A stretch of 64,000 nt of DNA from Amaurobius ferox (GCA_951213105.1 OX578155.1:31326857-31390856); one strand, 5' to 3'; numbered from the stretch's first letter, positions 32,597-43,894 are shown. Notes: generated from the sequence alone by a model not told the origin. Numbers and translations: made by a program.

Positions 32597-32870
32597 TTAA
32601 AATGAAAATGGTTTCGCACGTATGTGCACGAGTCTGGGCATTTCAAAATTTAATATATCATGAAAATGTTTTTTGTCACAATTCACATAAAAATGTTTTC
32701 TTGCCTGGTGCAAATGTTATGATTAATTTAATCATGTGTCCCTGTAAATGTTTTCTTGCACATTTGGCATACAAATGGTTTCTGACCTGGGATTAAGTTT
32801 GTGTTGATCTAAATTTCTTTTTTGTAAATGCTTTATGGCACATCACTTGCCAATTGTTTTTCACCTGTCT
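32597..32870 (-). pseudogene. Decayed upstream fingers
   Basis: Finger relics such as CQKTF-like and CARKHLQGH segments in several frames, lacking one or more Cys/His ligands, lead up to a GC-richer region at about 32930-33250 that may have held the promoter. Confidence 0.55.
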
Positions 32871-32929
32871 GCATAAGTTGTGTTTAACTCCATCCAACAT
32901 AAATTCCTTAAATACTTTATCCTTTCGCA

Positions 32930-33260
32930 AATAAAAATTTTACCTTTCATGCTGGTGGTGGTGGTCGCCCGCTTCGGGCTTCTGGAGCATATAACAGCGT
33001 TACAGCGTTCGCAAGAACAGTTTTGCGCAACTAAATACGCAACAAGCCGCCCACAGAATACTATATAGTCTGTGATGCCGCCCTGGCAGCAAGAGACTAA
33101 ATACACAAAATTAGCATCTTCGAATCACCAAACACAGCGCGTCACAGCCCGAATATGCAAAAATAACACAACAGCAAAATATAAACCCTTATCACACCGT
33201 TGCCTACATGGTAATAAACACAGTATTCTATGGTAATAAAGGTCGGGAAATTTCGATTTA
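32930..33260 (-). promoter_or_regulatory. CpG-richer patch with CGTTGCCTAC motif upstream of the finger locus
   Basis: A locally GC-rich stretch (CGCCCGCTTCGGGC near 32968) ends with CGTTGCCTACATGGTAAT (33198-33215), a relative of the inverted motif upstream of the gene at 14848. Its position upstream of the minus-strand finger array suggests the old promoter (inference). Confidence 0.35.
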
Positions 33261-33561
33261 GAAAGTGAGGAATTTGTAGTTCCAGAACAGTTGGTAGAGG
33301 GCGCTGTTATTTCCTGTCAGAGCTGATTTATTACTATCAAAGTTCGTATAAACCTTGTATTTTTAGATTTCTTTACATTATCTAATAAATTAAAATCCGC
33401 ATCTGTTTGCGTATTATTTGTTTAATAAATATAGTTATTTTTTATTTAACCTAGAACTTTTTTAGTTTTGTAAATTAAAAAAAGGTACAAAATTAATGTC
33501 TTTAATATGTTTTATCGTTTAGTAAATTAAAAAAGGCAAACGTTATTAATTATTAAAATGT

Positions 33562-34715
33562 TAAAATAATTTTTGCAGGAAGAAGGAATATATACCTGTG
33601 AACATGCGTGGAGCCAGAAATTTCAATAGGGGGATGTCAGAAGCGAGATTTTTTTATTAACAAGTTTTTTAGTAATTTTAAAATTTTCAATTTTTTATTT
33701 TAGCTATTATGAAATACAAATTAAGTTTTATAAATTATATTATATAAAAATTGAAATATTTTTAATTTTTTTAAATCCAATTTTTCATTAACATGTCATA
33801 AAGTACCCCCCCCCCCTCCCCCGCCGAGAGTTCTTCAGGATTCATAAACTCGGGAGTGTATAATTTTTTAAAAAATGGAAGGGGGATCGACAGGATAGAT
33901 TAATCTAAATCAACATTTAAAATATTAAAATAATTTTTACAGGAAGAAGGAAATATACCTGTAAACATGCGCGAAGCCAGAACATAGGGGGATGTCAGAA
34001 GTGATTTTTTCTTTCAATTTAAAAGCGAAATTCTTTTATTAACAAGTTTTTTAATAATTTTAAAATTTTCAATTTTTTATTTTAGTTATTATGAAATAAA
34101 AATTAAGTTTCATAAATTATATTAAATAAAAATTAAAATATTTTTAGTTTTTTTAAATCCAATTTTTCATTAACATGTCATAAAGTACCCCCCCCCCTCC
34201 CGCCGGGAGTTCTTCAGGATTCATAAACTCGGGAGTGTATAATTTTTTAAAAAATGGAAGGGGGGGGGGGATCGACAGGATAGATTGATTTAAATCAACA
34301 TTTAAAATGTTAAAATAATTTTTACAGGAAGAAGGAATATATGTATACTTGTAAACATGCGCGAAGCCAGAAATTTCCATTGGGGGATGTCTGAAGTGAA
34401 TTTTTTTTTTTCAATTTAAAAGCGAGATTTTTTTTATTAACAAGTTTTTAAATAATTTTAAAATTTTCAATTTTTTTATTTTAGTTGTTATGAAATAAAA
34501 ATTAAGTTTTATAAATTATATTAAATAAAAATAAAAATATTTTTAATTTTTTTAAATCCAATTTTTCATTAACATGCCATAAAGTACCCCCCCCCCCCCC
34601 CTCCGTCGGAAGTTTTCAGGATTCATAAACTGGGGAGTGTATAATTAAAAAAAATTGGAAGGGAGGGAGGGGTGGATCGACAGGATAGATTGATTTAAAT
34701 CAACATTTAAATCAA
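33562..34715. repeat. Three tandem units of about 365-400 bp with homopolymer runs
   Basis: Units start at TAAAATAATTTTT(G/A)CAGGAAG, positions 33562, 33926 and 34311. Each contains GGAGCCAGAAATTT or CGAAGCCAG, a run of 9-14 C, CGGGAGTGTATAATT and a G-rich GGATCGACAGGATAGATT. Length differences come mostly from the homopolymers and small gaps. Confidence 0.9.
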
Positions 34716-35329
34716 GATTTTAATTACTTGGTTTAAAAAAAATATTGATTTAAATCACTTATTTTTTTTTAAATTATTAATTAAAATCAATGATTTTTTT
34801 AAATTAATTGATTTTAAACAACATGAACATGCATTAGTTTATTTCACATTTATAAGTTTGGACTATATAAAATAATAATGCTTATTAAATTATTACATAC
34901 TAATGGTTTGCCCATCAATAATGAAGGGGAAATTGAGTTATTTGGGATAAAAGGCTTATGATAAAAATACATATGCTTGGGATTTTTATCCCAAGCATAT
35001 ATATTTAATATATTAAAATTTGTTAAAGAAAATAGTTTTAACCTTTTGCTTACGTTACGTTACAATCAGAATTGCAATATGGTACACAACAATGTACTAT
35101 TTTTACCGAATTATTTTTGCACAATATTTTATATTAATGCTTTAAAAATCAGTATAATTTAATAAAAAATAACAAATATAAAATTATAAAAAAGAAGCTT
35201 TACCATAAACAAAAATGCACTCCAAACCCTTACGAGTGCATCCTTGCTTACATTGAAAAACTGCGAAAGGACAGGAAATAAAAGCGATCCTAGCGGACAC
35301 TTGAGTGAACTCAGCTGTCGCCCGTTTTT

Positions 35330-35560
35330 GCCCGAAAATACGCGAAATTTACCGGCCTTGTATATTACGTAGGCAACGATCACACCCGACACAAAATCAG
35401 AAAGCAGGGGGGGGGGGGGGAACCGTTGCCAACGGAAAGCCAAAAGAAAAAAGAATAAGACCCCTATCGCATGTTCCGAAAGCGTACGCGCTGTACCCCC
35501 TGCTGTGAGGACGATTCTTCGCTATTGGCTAAGTTAGATGACGTCATGGGTGGAGTCTAG
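35330..35560. promoter_or_regulatory. CpG-rich promoter-like patch with CRE
   Basis: It contains TATATTACGTAGGCAACG (35361-35378, exact complement of 14611-14628), CCGTTGCCAACGG, an ATTGGCT CCAAT-type box (35524) and the palindrome ATGACGTCAT (35538-35547). There is no supported gene on either side: AT-rich DNA lies left and LINE sequence right. It may be a promoter whose exons I cannot see, or a relic. Confidence 0.35.
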
Positions 35561-36329
35561 TATACACTAGAGCTCCTCTACTACGATATAGAGGAGCCTT
35601 AGTATACAGAGGAGCCTTACTATACACTTTGATGTTGTCGTCTTCGAGATTATACATGGAAAAAAATGTTTGTTATTAAATCGGGAAGAAAATTACGATA
35701 GAAAGAAATAGTGCAAAGATATAACGTTGTGTGATAATATATGGAGATATATTCACGTTCGTAAAACAACAAAAATGTCTTAAATTTAGGTAAGTAGTAT
35801 ATGATATATTTTTTACAATTTTTGCGAGTAAAATGCTGACACTGGAACGTTTTACCTTATACATCTGTAATAATCCGATTGAATGATTTTCTAACTTATT
35901 TTTTATGTACCTAATTTTAGATAGAAGATCGTCGACCAAATATGAATATGTCAAAACTTGTATTGCAATATTTCACCTGGCCTGTTTAAATAACTTAAGT
36001 GGTCAGATGTTTTTATTGTTGTATCAGTTAAATTATAGGAGAAACTTTGATTTATTTCCTTCTAAGCTAATTAAATTTGTGTAGAAGACAGCAATATATT
36101 TTTTAATGTGATTCATAGTTCATTTGTTTATCACAGTAGGGTGTTATAGTATAAGAGTGTCGAAAGCCCAGACCACCCGACTCGTCCGTAGACTTAGAGC
36201 AGCTAATTGGATGGCCGGGAAAAGTATAGAAAGCGGAGACCGACCACCAAGGCTCCGAACCACTGTCCGGAGCAACCAACACCAATCAGGGGCATCAGTT
36301 TATTAAATCAAATGAAAAGGGAGGTTACA

Positions 36330-38477
36330 TCATACTGGGATAGGGTAACAATGGTTCCAGCATTTAACATTGGCCAGAATGGAGGAAAGACTATCGGTAA
36401 AAATATTAACTTTAAGTTGTTTATCAAGTGCCCATTGCATTGCATAATTTATAGCTGAGATCTCCGCCTGAAAAACTGTATTACCTTCTCGAAGTTTAAA
36501 AGTATTGACCTCTTCGAGGTCACCTTGTTTAAAGATACATATTGAATATCCAACTTTGTTTTCACTTTTGGAACCATCGGTGTATATATTAATATTGGAG
36601 AAGGTAGAGGGGGACCGAACCGGGAGTATGATTTTCCGTTGAGAAGGAGGAGTAGCATGGGAGGGACAATTAGAGTCAAATGAAAGGGGAGGGGGGAGCC
36701 GGGGGTCATTAAATAGGTCAATTTTATTTCTCCAGAATTGGAATTTTCTGTGTAAGTTGTGGATAACTAGGTGGATAGGGGAGATACCTGTAATGGAGTA
36801 AAGAGAAATGTTTGAAGTTGTTCTAAAGCCGGTGGATATCTTTAATAAGAATATCCGTTGTAAAGAAAGAAGTCGCGTTGTCTGATCCCCAGTTAAGTTT
36901 TTACCCCAGACCCCTGATCCGTAAGTTATAATCTTTTCTATTACTGATAAATACCATATTTTTAAAAGAGCTTTGTTGATACCCCAATTATTACCCGACA
37001 ATTTCCCAAATGTAGATGAGAGCTTAAAACATTTCTCTTTCAAATAAAAGATGTGGGGGCTCCAGGTCAGATTGTCATCAATCAGAATGCCAAGGTATTT
37101 TAGATGACGTGTAATTTTGATTGGTCGATTAAGAATTTTTATGCGGGAGTTTTGGCGGCGTTTGGCGCGGGTTTTATTGAATACAATGCATTGAGATTTG
37201 TCTGAAGAAGTTTCAAGTTTAAGGGAATCAAGGGAATCTGAGATAGAGGATAAAATGTTGTTGGTGTTAAGGGTAATAGATTGACGTGAGTCACCAAATG
37301 TTACCACTGCAAGATCATCTGCGAAGGCTTGTAAGTAATAAAGGTCGTTGTTAAGGATAAGTATTTTGTTGAAATATATATTCCAGAGCAGTGGGGATAA
37401 AACAGAGCCCTGAGGGGCACCGGAGGATATAAATTTTGAGGAGGTATAAATGCCATCAGAGAATGTGATTTGTCGGGATTCTAGGTAGGAATAAATAAAA
37501 TTACGGTATTCAGGAGGAATGGAAACAGCTTCAAGTGTGGATGGGAGAATATTCCAATTTAGGGAGTCAAAAGCTCCGCAGATGTCTACAGTGGTAAGGG
37601 AGACAAAGTGGCCAGGTTTGAGGGTTTTAATTTTTGTGACAAGTCTGAAGGCAGCATCCTCACAGCTGACAAGCTCCCTAAATCCAAATTGGAGTGGATG
37701 AAGAGCTTTATGGGTTTCTATCCAGAAGTTAAGTTTATTAACAAATATTTTTTCGAGGATTTTTCCAAATGTGGGGAGCAAGCAGATGGGGCGGTAGGAG
37801 GTACAAAGGGCGGGGTCTTTCCCTGGTTTGTTGAGGAAGAGAATTTTTGCGTTCCGAAGACAGTGGGGGAAATAACAATGTTGAAAACAAAGGCTAAAGA
37901 ATTTTGAAAAAATAAAGGGGAAGGTTTTAAAGAAAGTACGCCAAATTTTGAAGTCCAAAGAGTCCAAACCAGGTGCTTTACCATTAGGAAGGTGGTCAGT
38001 AACTAGAGAAAGCTCTTCATCAGAAATTTTGCCTAGCCCTTCAGGGGAAACCGGTAAACAGGGAAAACCCGAGAAGGAGTGGTCATCTTTAAAAGTGTGG
38101 TCTAAGAGACTTTGGATTTTTGAGTTATAGTCCAGATTTATTTCATCAGGAAATTGAAGGTTTATATGGTTAAATTTATTCTCTTTTTGAAAGGCGTATC
38201 GAAATTGGGAGCCAAATTTGGATGAACAGTTAGTCCAGAATTTATTCCAAGAGTCTCTTTTTGATTTATTAATTAATTTTTTGAATTTTGCACGGTTGAG
38301 TTTGTATTTAATTTGTGCCTCAGAGATAATCTCCGAGGGGTCAGAGATTCTCACGAGTGATTTTATGCGTTTAGAAAGGGCGGTTATAAAGTTACGGAAT
38401 TTAGCCAATTCGGGGGTCCACCATTGAAGTTTAGGGCGATTAGGAGGATTTCTTTTTCCTAATATGTTTGAAGGCAC
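36330..38477 (-). pseudogene. LINE reverse transcriptase and partial RNase H
   Basis: A 715-codon frame: linker with LQWWTPELAKFRNFI; RT fingers and palm with FLNKPGKDP...SYRPICLLPTFGKILEKI, FGFRELVSCEDA, DICGAFDSLNW, SGAPQGSVLSPLLWNIYFN and the active site YLQAFADDLAVV; thumb with KYLGILIDDNLTW; then an RNase H domain with INIYTDGSKS, FQAEISAINYA and NIFTDSLSS. Only the first three carboxylates of RNase H are present. The frame ends at 36330 soon after, about 170 bp before the element 3' end, so the RNase H C-terminus has been lost. EEP-RT-RNase H with FADD fits the I/R1-related group of LINEs. Long and open, hence fairly young, but dead through truncation and a frameshift. Confidence 0.92.
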
Positions 38478-39275
38478 AGGATTGGGTGGTATTAATGAAA
38501 TTTTGGACGAAGTTGTCCAAGGAAGAAGTATCTGAAATTTGGTCTAACCCGTGAGAGAAGGAATTAATATGAGATTTAAAATTATATATAAATTTACCAA
38601 GGTTATAATTGGTTTTCAAATAGAAGAAATTTTCAGAGGGGGGATCAATGTTAAGGGTGATTTGGATGTATCGATGGTCACTGAAGGATTCACTCGGGAG
38701 AATCTCCCATTTTTTAATATTGTCAAATAAGCCAAATGATACCAAGGTTAAGTCTGGGAAACCCTTACCAACATGGGACAGAAAAGTAGGACCACAATCT
38801 GGATCGTTGACCACAATTAGGTTATTTGCTAAACAGAAATCAATAATGTCATATCCACGGTGATCAATGAAATTGTATCCCCACATTTGGGCTCTGGCGT
38901 TGAAGTCACCTAAGATTAGGAAGTCGGAAGCAAAAAAATTAATAGAGGAAAATTCTTGTAGAAGATCGGGGATGGAATCAAGGGGGGGGGGGAAATAAAG
39001 AGAGATTAGGTTAAGAGATTTTTTGGAGGGTAAGAGAATTTCAACAGTCACAAAGGAATTGGATTGGTATTTTAACACAGCTTTAAGATCAGGGTTATAA
39101 ATTAAAATAATTGATTTTTTGGAAAGGGAAGTGAACATTTTGACTCCCTTAGGGGGAGTGAGGACATTTTTATTGGAAAGATATGGTTCTTGGAGTCCCA
39201 CAATATCTATGGATTTTTCCAGTGCAAATTGTAGCAGATTATTATGGGCAGCCAGAGCGTGGTTTGTATTAATTT
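38440..39275 (-). pseudogene. LINE endonuclease (EEP) domain
   Basis: The frame opens at the truncated element end and includes INTNHALAAHNNLL, then IDIVGLQEPYLS (the catalytic Glu motif), FLILGDFNARAQMWGY, and ESFSDHRYIQITL with the terminal D-H pair. These are the active-site motifs of apurinic-like endonucleases that nick target DNA for target-primed reverse transcription. The N-terminal Asn motif is lost to truncation. A one-base frameshift in the A-rich run near 38450-38460 separates it from the downstream reverse transcriptase frame, as in a single ancestral ORF2. Confidence 0.88.
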
Positions 39276-39669
39276 TAGTATAAGAGTGTAAAGATGTTAT
39301 ACAAATTAATGAAATTACTAATGAAATTAATATATATTCTATATGTATATACCAAGTTGTAATTTAAATAGCATATATATGAAGTTTCATTTCAATTGTA
39401 TGGGTGTTGATTTTGAGATTTTATTGATATTAAGTAACATTCTGAAGAAACCAAACACTAATAGCCATTATCTAATGTTTATGAAATACTTTGAAGTTTG
39501 ATCTGTACCCAGTAGTGAGCTGCCAAATTTTTAACAGCCAGTAAGCTATTATGCAAGATTATGGTTTCAAATGCTATCATTCTTCGCAATTCACACTAAC
39601 ATAATATACATTTATTGTGCGTTTAGAATTCATTTGGTGTTCGAGTTAAAATTATTTACATTTTAACTC

Positions 39670-39710
39670 GTTGTTGTTGTTGTTTCTTATGACCTCCTGA
39701 TTTCGACGGG
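39670..39710 (-). mobile_element. 41-bp retroposed stub with (AAC)n tail
   Basis: The insert reads on the minus strand CCCGTCGAAATCAGGAGGTC... ending in AACAACAACAAC. It is bracketed by the 11-bp direct repeat CATTTTAACTC (39659-39669, 39711-39721). Size, tail and duplication match a drastically 5'-truncated SINE or LINE copy like those with CAACAA tails elsewhere in the window. Confidence 0.7.
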
Positions 39711-39858
39711 CATTTTAACTCTTAAACATGTTTATTTCAAATTATGTTTAAAATTTAACAACCAATATTTAAACTTTGGAAATGTTTAATAACAATTACA
39801 TGTGTATTATCCTACACATTGAAGTTTTGGTAGAATATATCGGGCTAAGCTAATCAAG

Positions 39859-42202
39859 ATGTTTTCGCCGGAGGAAAAAGAGAAATTACTGCTTATTAGA
39901 GATTAATTTGTTAAGAGCTTTGGAAAAACAGAGGAGGAGGTACAGGAGAAACTAGAGGAATATAATTGGATTTCAAAGGAAAGTGTATAAACTGAGGGAC
40001 GACAGGAGATAGCCGAGATGCCTAGGCTTAAAGACAAGAAAGCCAACGACAGTAAGGAGATTCCCAAAGACAAAGAAGAGGACCTGAAAGGCAGACAGAC
40101 CAAGAGTAAGGAAAAAAATCTTTTCGAAAGGCACAGGAAGGACAAGCAAAAAGAGACTCTCAGCTGGGTAGATGCCATGAAGATCGATGAGGAGGAAAAG
40201 AAAAAAAGAAGAGACTTGGACGGAGCAGCACGTGCTGAGAAGCTGGTGCGACAGGCGCACAAGACTCTTGAGTACTTCACATCCTTCGCTGCCAGATGCG
40301 AAGCAAGCGTGGGATATAGCCCTGAGACACCTGAAAATGAAGCCTTCGATATCCACAGACACTGTGAGATCTATGACTGGGCCAAGAGACACCTGGATGC
40401 CGAATTCGCCATCGAGGAAGTTGAGGACATCGACAAGGCGGCACTCATCAAAGAGATATTGGAAAGCATAACTTCTGATGCTATCTTGCTAGCGGATACC
40501 CCTACCCCTGAGAACCTCTTGGTTAGGAAATCCTATCAGGCTACGGCTTATGTCATCAAAACATGGAATAGCTTATCTGAGAATTTTTTGTATAGTCAAT
40601 ACAAAACCAAAATCGCGAAATCTTTCAAACTAAATTTTGAGCTCCCGCGCAATAAGCGCAGGAAGCCTAATGACGAGATTACGGCTGCTGAGTTAGCTGA
40701 GGCTATGCCATGAGAGGCTGCATCTACTAAGGACTTCCCTCTACTTAAAAATAAATTCATGCCGCTTGATAATCAGGAGGAAGAGAATGGAAATAGTGAC
40801 CCAAAATCTAATCCCAAAATTTCTTCCTTCTATGTTGACTCTTCGAGTAATTGGGGAGCCCTCATAGAAGAATTAAACAAAACTTTAGGCACTAAAATTG
40901 AAGGACTGCTGATGGGGAGGATGATTAGGTTCACTCCGGGATCCGTTGAGGATTACAGGAGTGTATAGACTCACCTAACTCAGAATAAAATCCCTTTTAG
41001 CTCCATATGCTTAAAAAACGAAAGACCAAAAAAAGTAGTGATAAAAGGGCTTCCAACCAACACTAGCATAGACTCTATTAAAGAGGCTATATCCCGTGAA
41101 GGATTCAGGATTGTTAGGATTTCACAGCTTAGAAATCTCTTCCAAAATTTCTTCCTTCTATGTTGACTCTTCGAGTAATTGGGGAGCCCTCATAGAAGAA
41201 TTAAACAAAACTTCAGGCACTAAAATTGAAGGACTGCTGATGGGGAGGGTGATTAGGTTCACTCCGGGATCCGTTGAGGATTACAGGAGTGTACAGACTC
41301 ACCTGACTCAGAATAAAATCCCTTTTAGCTCCATATGCTTAAAAAACGAAAGACCAAAAAAAGTAGTGATAAAAGGGCAGCCAACCAACACTAGCATAGA
41401 CTCTATTAAAGAGGCTATATCCCGTGAAGGATTCAGGATTGTTAGGATTTCACAGCTTAGAAATCGTCGTGATAGATCACCTCTCCCCATCTTCTTGGTC
41501 TGCCTAGAGCCGGGTGAGGGGTGGGATAAAATTTACAACCTCACCTCCATTCTCTACATGAGAATCGCAGTGCAAGCCTTCAAATCAAAAGGAGTAAAAA
41601 TTTGTTACAATTGTCAAAGTTACAACCATTCTTCGGATAATTGCTCGCTTCCCGCCAGGTGTTTAAAATGCGGAGAAAACCATCAAACTCGCTAATGCCT
41701 TAAACCTAGGGACCTTCCGGCAAAGTGTGCTAATTGTGGTGGGGCCCACCCCGCCAACTTTAGGCTCTGCCCCCAAAACCCCTGGAACAAGTTCCAGGAA
41801 CCTAAAACCAAACCCCAAAACCTTCGTACCAATAGATCGGATAATTCAAACCTGAACATGGAAAACTTTCCACAGCTCCCTAAATCACAAAACCTCGAAA
41901 TTGTTACAGGAAACGTGGCGATGGCGCGTGCCGAGACAAGAACACCAAGTTTTGAAGAGCACGTGGCCCACACGCACTCAGATGTCCAAAAATCTTCAAA
42001 TCAAACCCCTAACCTCTTTCTAGAATTCATTAAATTCTTTAAAGAAATACAAGATTATTTCAATATCAATGATGTCAGGAATTTCTTAAATCAAATCACC
42101 AAAATAATTAAAGCAGACGTAGACCCGATGCAAAAGACCTTTGATATAATCACATTAATTGCAGATCAAAAAACTTCAAACTTTCCGCATAACTTAAACT
42201 AA
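39859..42202 (+). pseudogene. LINE ORF1 (gag) with PRE_C2HC domain and zinc knuckles
   Basis: From the ATG at 39859 (MFSPEEKEKLLLIRD) one frame continues to about 40968 with four in-frame stops (39904, 39988, 40711, 40966). A lysine-rich, coiled N-terminal part is followed by a PRE_C2HC-type domain (NKIPFSSICLKNERPKKVVI, IVRISQLRN) and CCHC knuckles CYNCQSYNHSSDNC, CLKCGENH and CANCGGAHPANFRLC (about 41600-41770). The C-terminus (about 42010-42202) has a module ending ADVDPMQKTFDIITLIA. Such proteins coat LINE RNA and help its return to chromatin. A 328-bp tandem duplication breaks the frame. No ORF2 follows. The leader contains TCGGGCTAAGC, shared with the LINE at 56405. Confidence 0.88.
40813..41468. 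repeat. 328-bp tandem duplication within the gag pseudogene
   Basis: 40813-41140 and 41141-41468 are near-identical (AATTTCTTCCTTCTATGTTG starts both). The few differences include TAG against CAG, so the first copy has a stop the second lacks. 328 is not a multiple of three, so the duplication also shifts the frame. Confidence 0.93.
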
Positions 42203-42209
42203 CCCTGCC

Positions 42210-43000
42210 TTGCAAGATAGTTTTTCCGAATTGTGCTCCAGTTCTCTTGACCAACAGGAAAAACAGATCCCGTTGCTCCGCCCACTGTGTGTGGTCCCTA
42301 TGGACTGTATCTGCACACCTGCAATCCAGCCAACTGATGTCAAAGCTTCAAGATACTCAACTCACACATCGAAGATACGGCACAACATGCCAGGCTCTTC
42401 ATAAATGACGAAACAACCTTCCTCCTACACTTTGAATTTTGAATATACAAAATTTTGATATTCAAATTTAAAAGGCATGTATTGATACATCATTCACATT
42501 TTTCAGACCATTTTGAATTTAACTCAACGTTAATTCAATTAAAATCCTCTTTACACTTGCTATTCTGTATCCCAAATCTGAAATATAAAACCTGAAGTTT
42601 TATTTTTCAATCCCTTGAATAATTTTAGTTTGAAATATTTAGTCAAAATCTTATTAATTTCTAAACCCAAAATTATTTATTTGAAACAAATATTAATTTC
42701 AATATCTTTATTACTTCAACAACTATAATTCGATTTAGATAATACATTACTATCTAATCTTAACGAAATACTTTAGCATCGGTTGGACGCAGTGATAACT
42801 AGTCAAACTTTTAACTGGTACATGTATTTTCAGCTTCATTATATCTCATTACATCAGGATAAATCAGATAACATCATTATTAACTAGGCAAGTCAATTTG
42901 CATCTATTCATGCATCCTAGGATATCAAATCCATCTTCATATAAAATTAAATTAGTAACTACTGTCTATTATTTTCAAAAACAGCATTCAGTAAGTTGAT
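42210..43000. other. LINE-flanking sequence and AT-rich DNA without a gene
   Basis: 42210-42430 is GC-richer like the preceding gag sequence and may be LINE remnant. The rest is AT-rich and unrecognised. Confidence 0.4.
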
Positions 43001-43004
43001 TTAA

Positions 43005-43779
43005 GAGTGAGCGTCAGTAAATTTTCTGCCCTATCCGCGCTTTGTTAACTTTCGCGGCACACATATTTCGCCGAAATTCTGTTCAAACAGTTGCGAAATA
43101 TTTTCTTATAGATAAAATGCTATGCTTAGACTATATTAAAACTAAATTTAATACCCAATAAAACATAGAATATATGCTTTATTTTAATTTAAAATATTTT
43201 TGGTGCTGCCATCTGTTGTCGTAACTTAATTCATACCGACTATTTTTATTTTTTAATGAACATTTTTAAATGTCTATTCCTTTTAATACGCTATTAAACA
43301 CAACAACAGATCATATATAATGCCATAATCACGGAAACGTAATTGAACTTGGACTTGAAGACAAAGGAACTTGAAGATAAAACTGCAGTCCTCAGTGATG
43401 TACATTCAGATCCTTTATCAAATTTATAGAATGATAAATCACCTTTCCGTAATTGTGGCATTATTATATATGATCTGTTGTTGTATTTAACACTGTATTA
43501 GAAGGAATAGATATTTAAAAATGTTCATTAAAAAATAAAAATAATCTGTATGAATTAAATTTCGACAACAGATGGCAGCACCAAAAATATTTTGGATTAA
43601 AATAAAAAATATATTTTATGTTTTTTGGGGCATTAAATTTAGTTTTAATATAATCTAAGCATAGCATTTTATCTATAAGAAAATATTTCGCAACTGTTTG
43701 AGCAGAATTTCGGCGAAATATGTCTGCCGCGAAAGTTAACAAAGCGCGGATAGGGCAGAAAATTTACTGACGGTCACCC
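43005..43779. mobile_element. TTAA-flanked foldback/MITE
   Basis: Inverted arms of about 330-340 bp (43005-43346 and 43448-43779) with a spacer of about 100 bp. The ends GAGTGAGCGTCAG and complement GGGTGACCGTCAG abut TTAA on both sides (43001-43004, 43780-43783). TTAA specificity suggests piggyBac- or Kolobok-type mobilisation. It encodes nothing. Confidence 0.85.
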
Positions 43780-43783
43780 TTAA

Positions 43784-43894
43784 CATGATCGTACTCCGCA
43801 TGAACACGGCGGCAGTTTTGGCAGTGGCGGGGATCGAACCCGGACCGTCCGCGTGCAATTCCCGAGAGAGAACCACTGGGCTGTCGCGCTCCTT
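43784..43894 (-). mobile_element. tRNA-derived SINE fragment (head and start of body)
   Basis: On the minus strand from 43893: GGAGCGCGACAGCCCAGTGG (A-box-like), then GGTCCGGGTTCGATCCC (B box) and CGCCACTGCCAAAACTGCCG, GTACGATCATGTTAA. Body words match the 5S-headed SINE at 22967-23345. The element stops at the TTAA that borders the foldback at 43005-43779; the expected continuation is not on the other side of it. Confidence 0.85.

Larger units (their letters stand above)
36161..39275 (-). mobile_element. LINE (EEP-RT-RNase H), 5'-truncated, with 14-bp target duplication
   Basis: The 14-bp direct repeat TAGTATAAGAGTGT at 36147-36160 and 39276-39289 exactly brackets the element, so its true ends are known. 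It is inserted on the minus strand, starts within the endonuclease coding region and ends with CTGGGCTTTCG. There is no poly(A) tail; the 3' end is a defined GC-rich sequence of at least 58 bases (36161-36218) reused in other insertions in the window. Confidence 0.92.

Noticed and set aside
31246..32796. Several long plus-strand frames with repeated VSHLCA-like motifs
   Set aside because: Antisense of the minus-strand TGEKPF finger linkers; not genes.
39973..40392. Minus-strand hydrophobic frames opposite the LINE gag
   Set aside because: They are reverse-strand shadows of the lysine- and glutamate-rich gag coding sequence.
43006..43774. Microprotein gene at 43515-43742
   Set aside because: The frame lies within one arm of the foldback element and has no counterpart constraint in the other arm.
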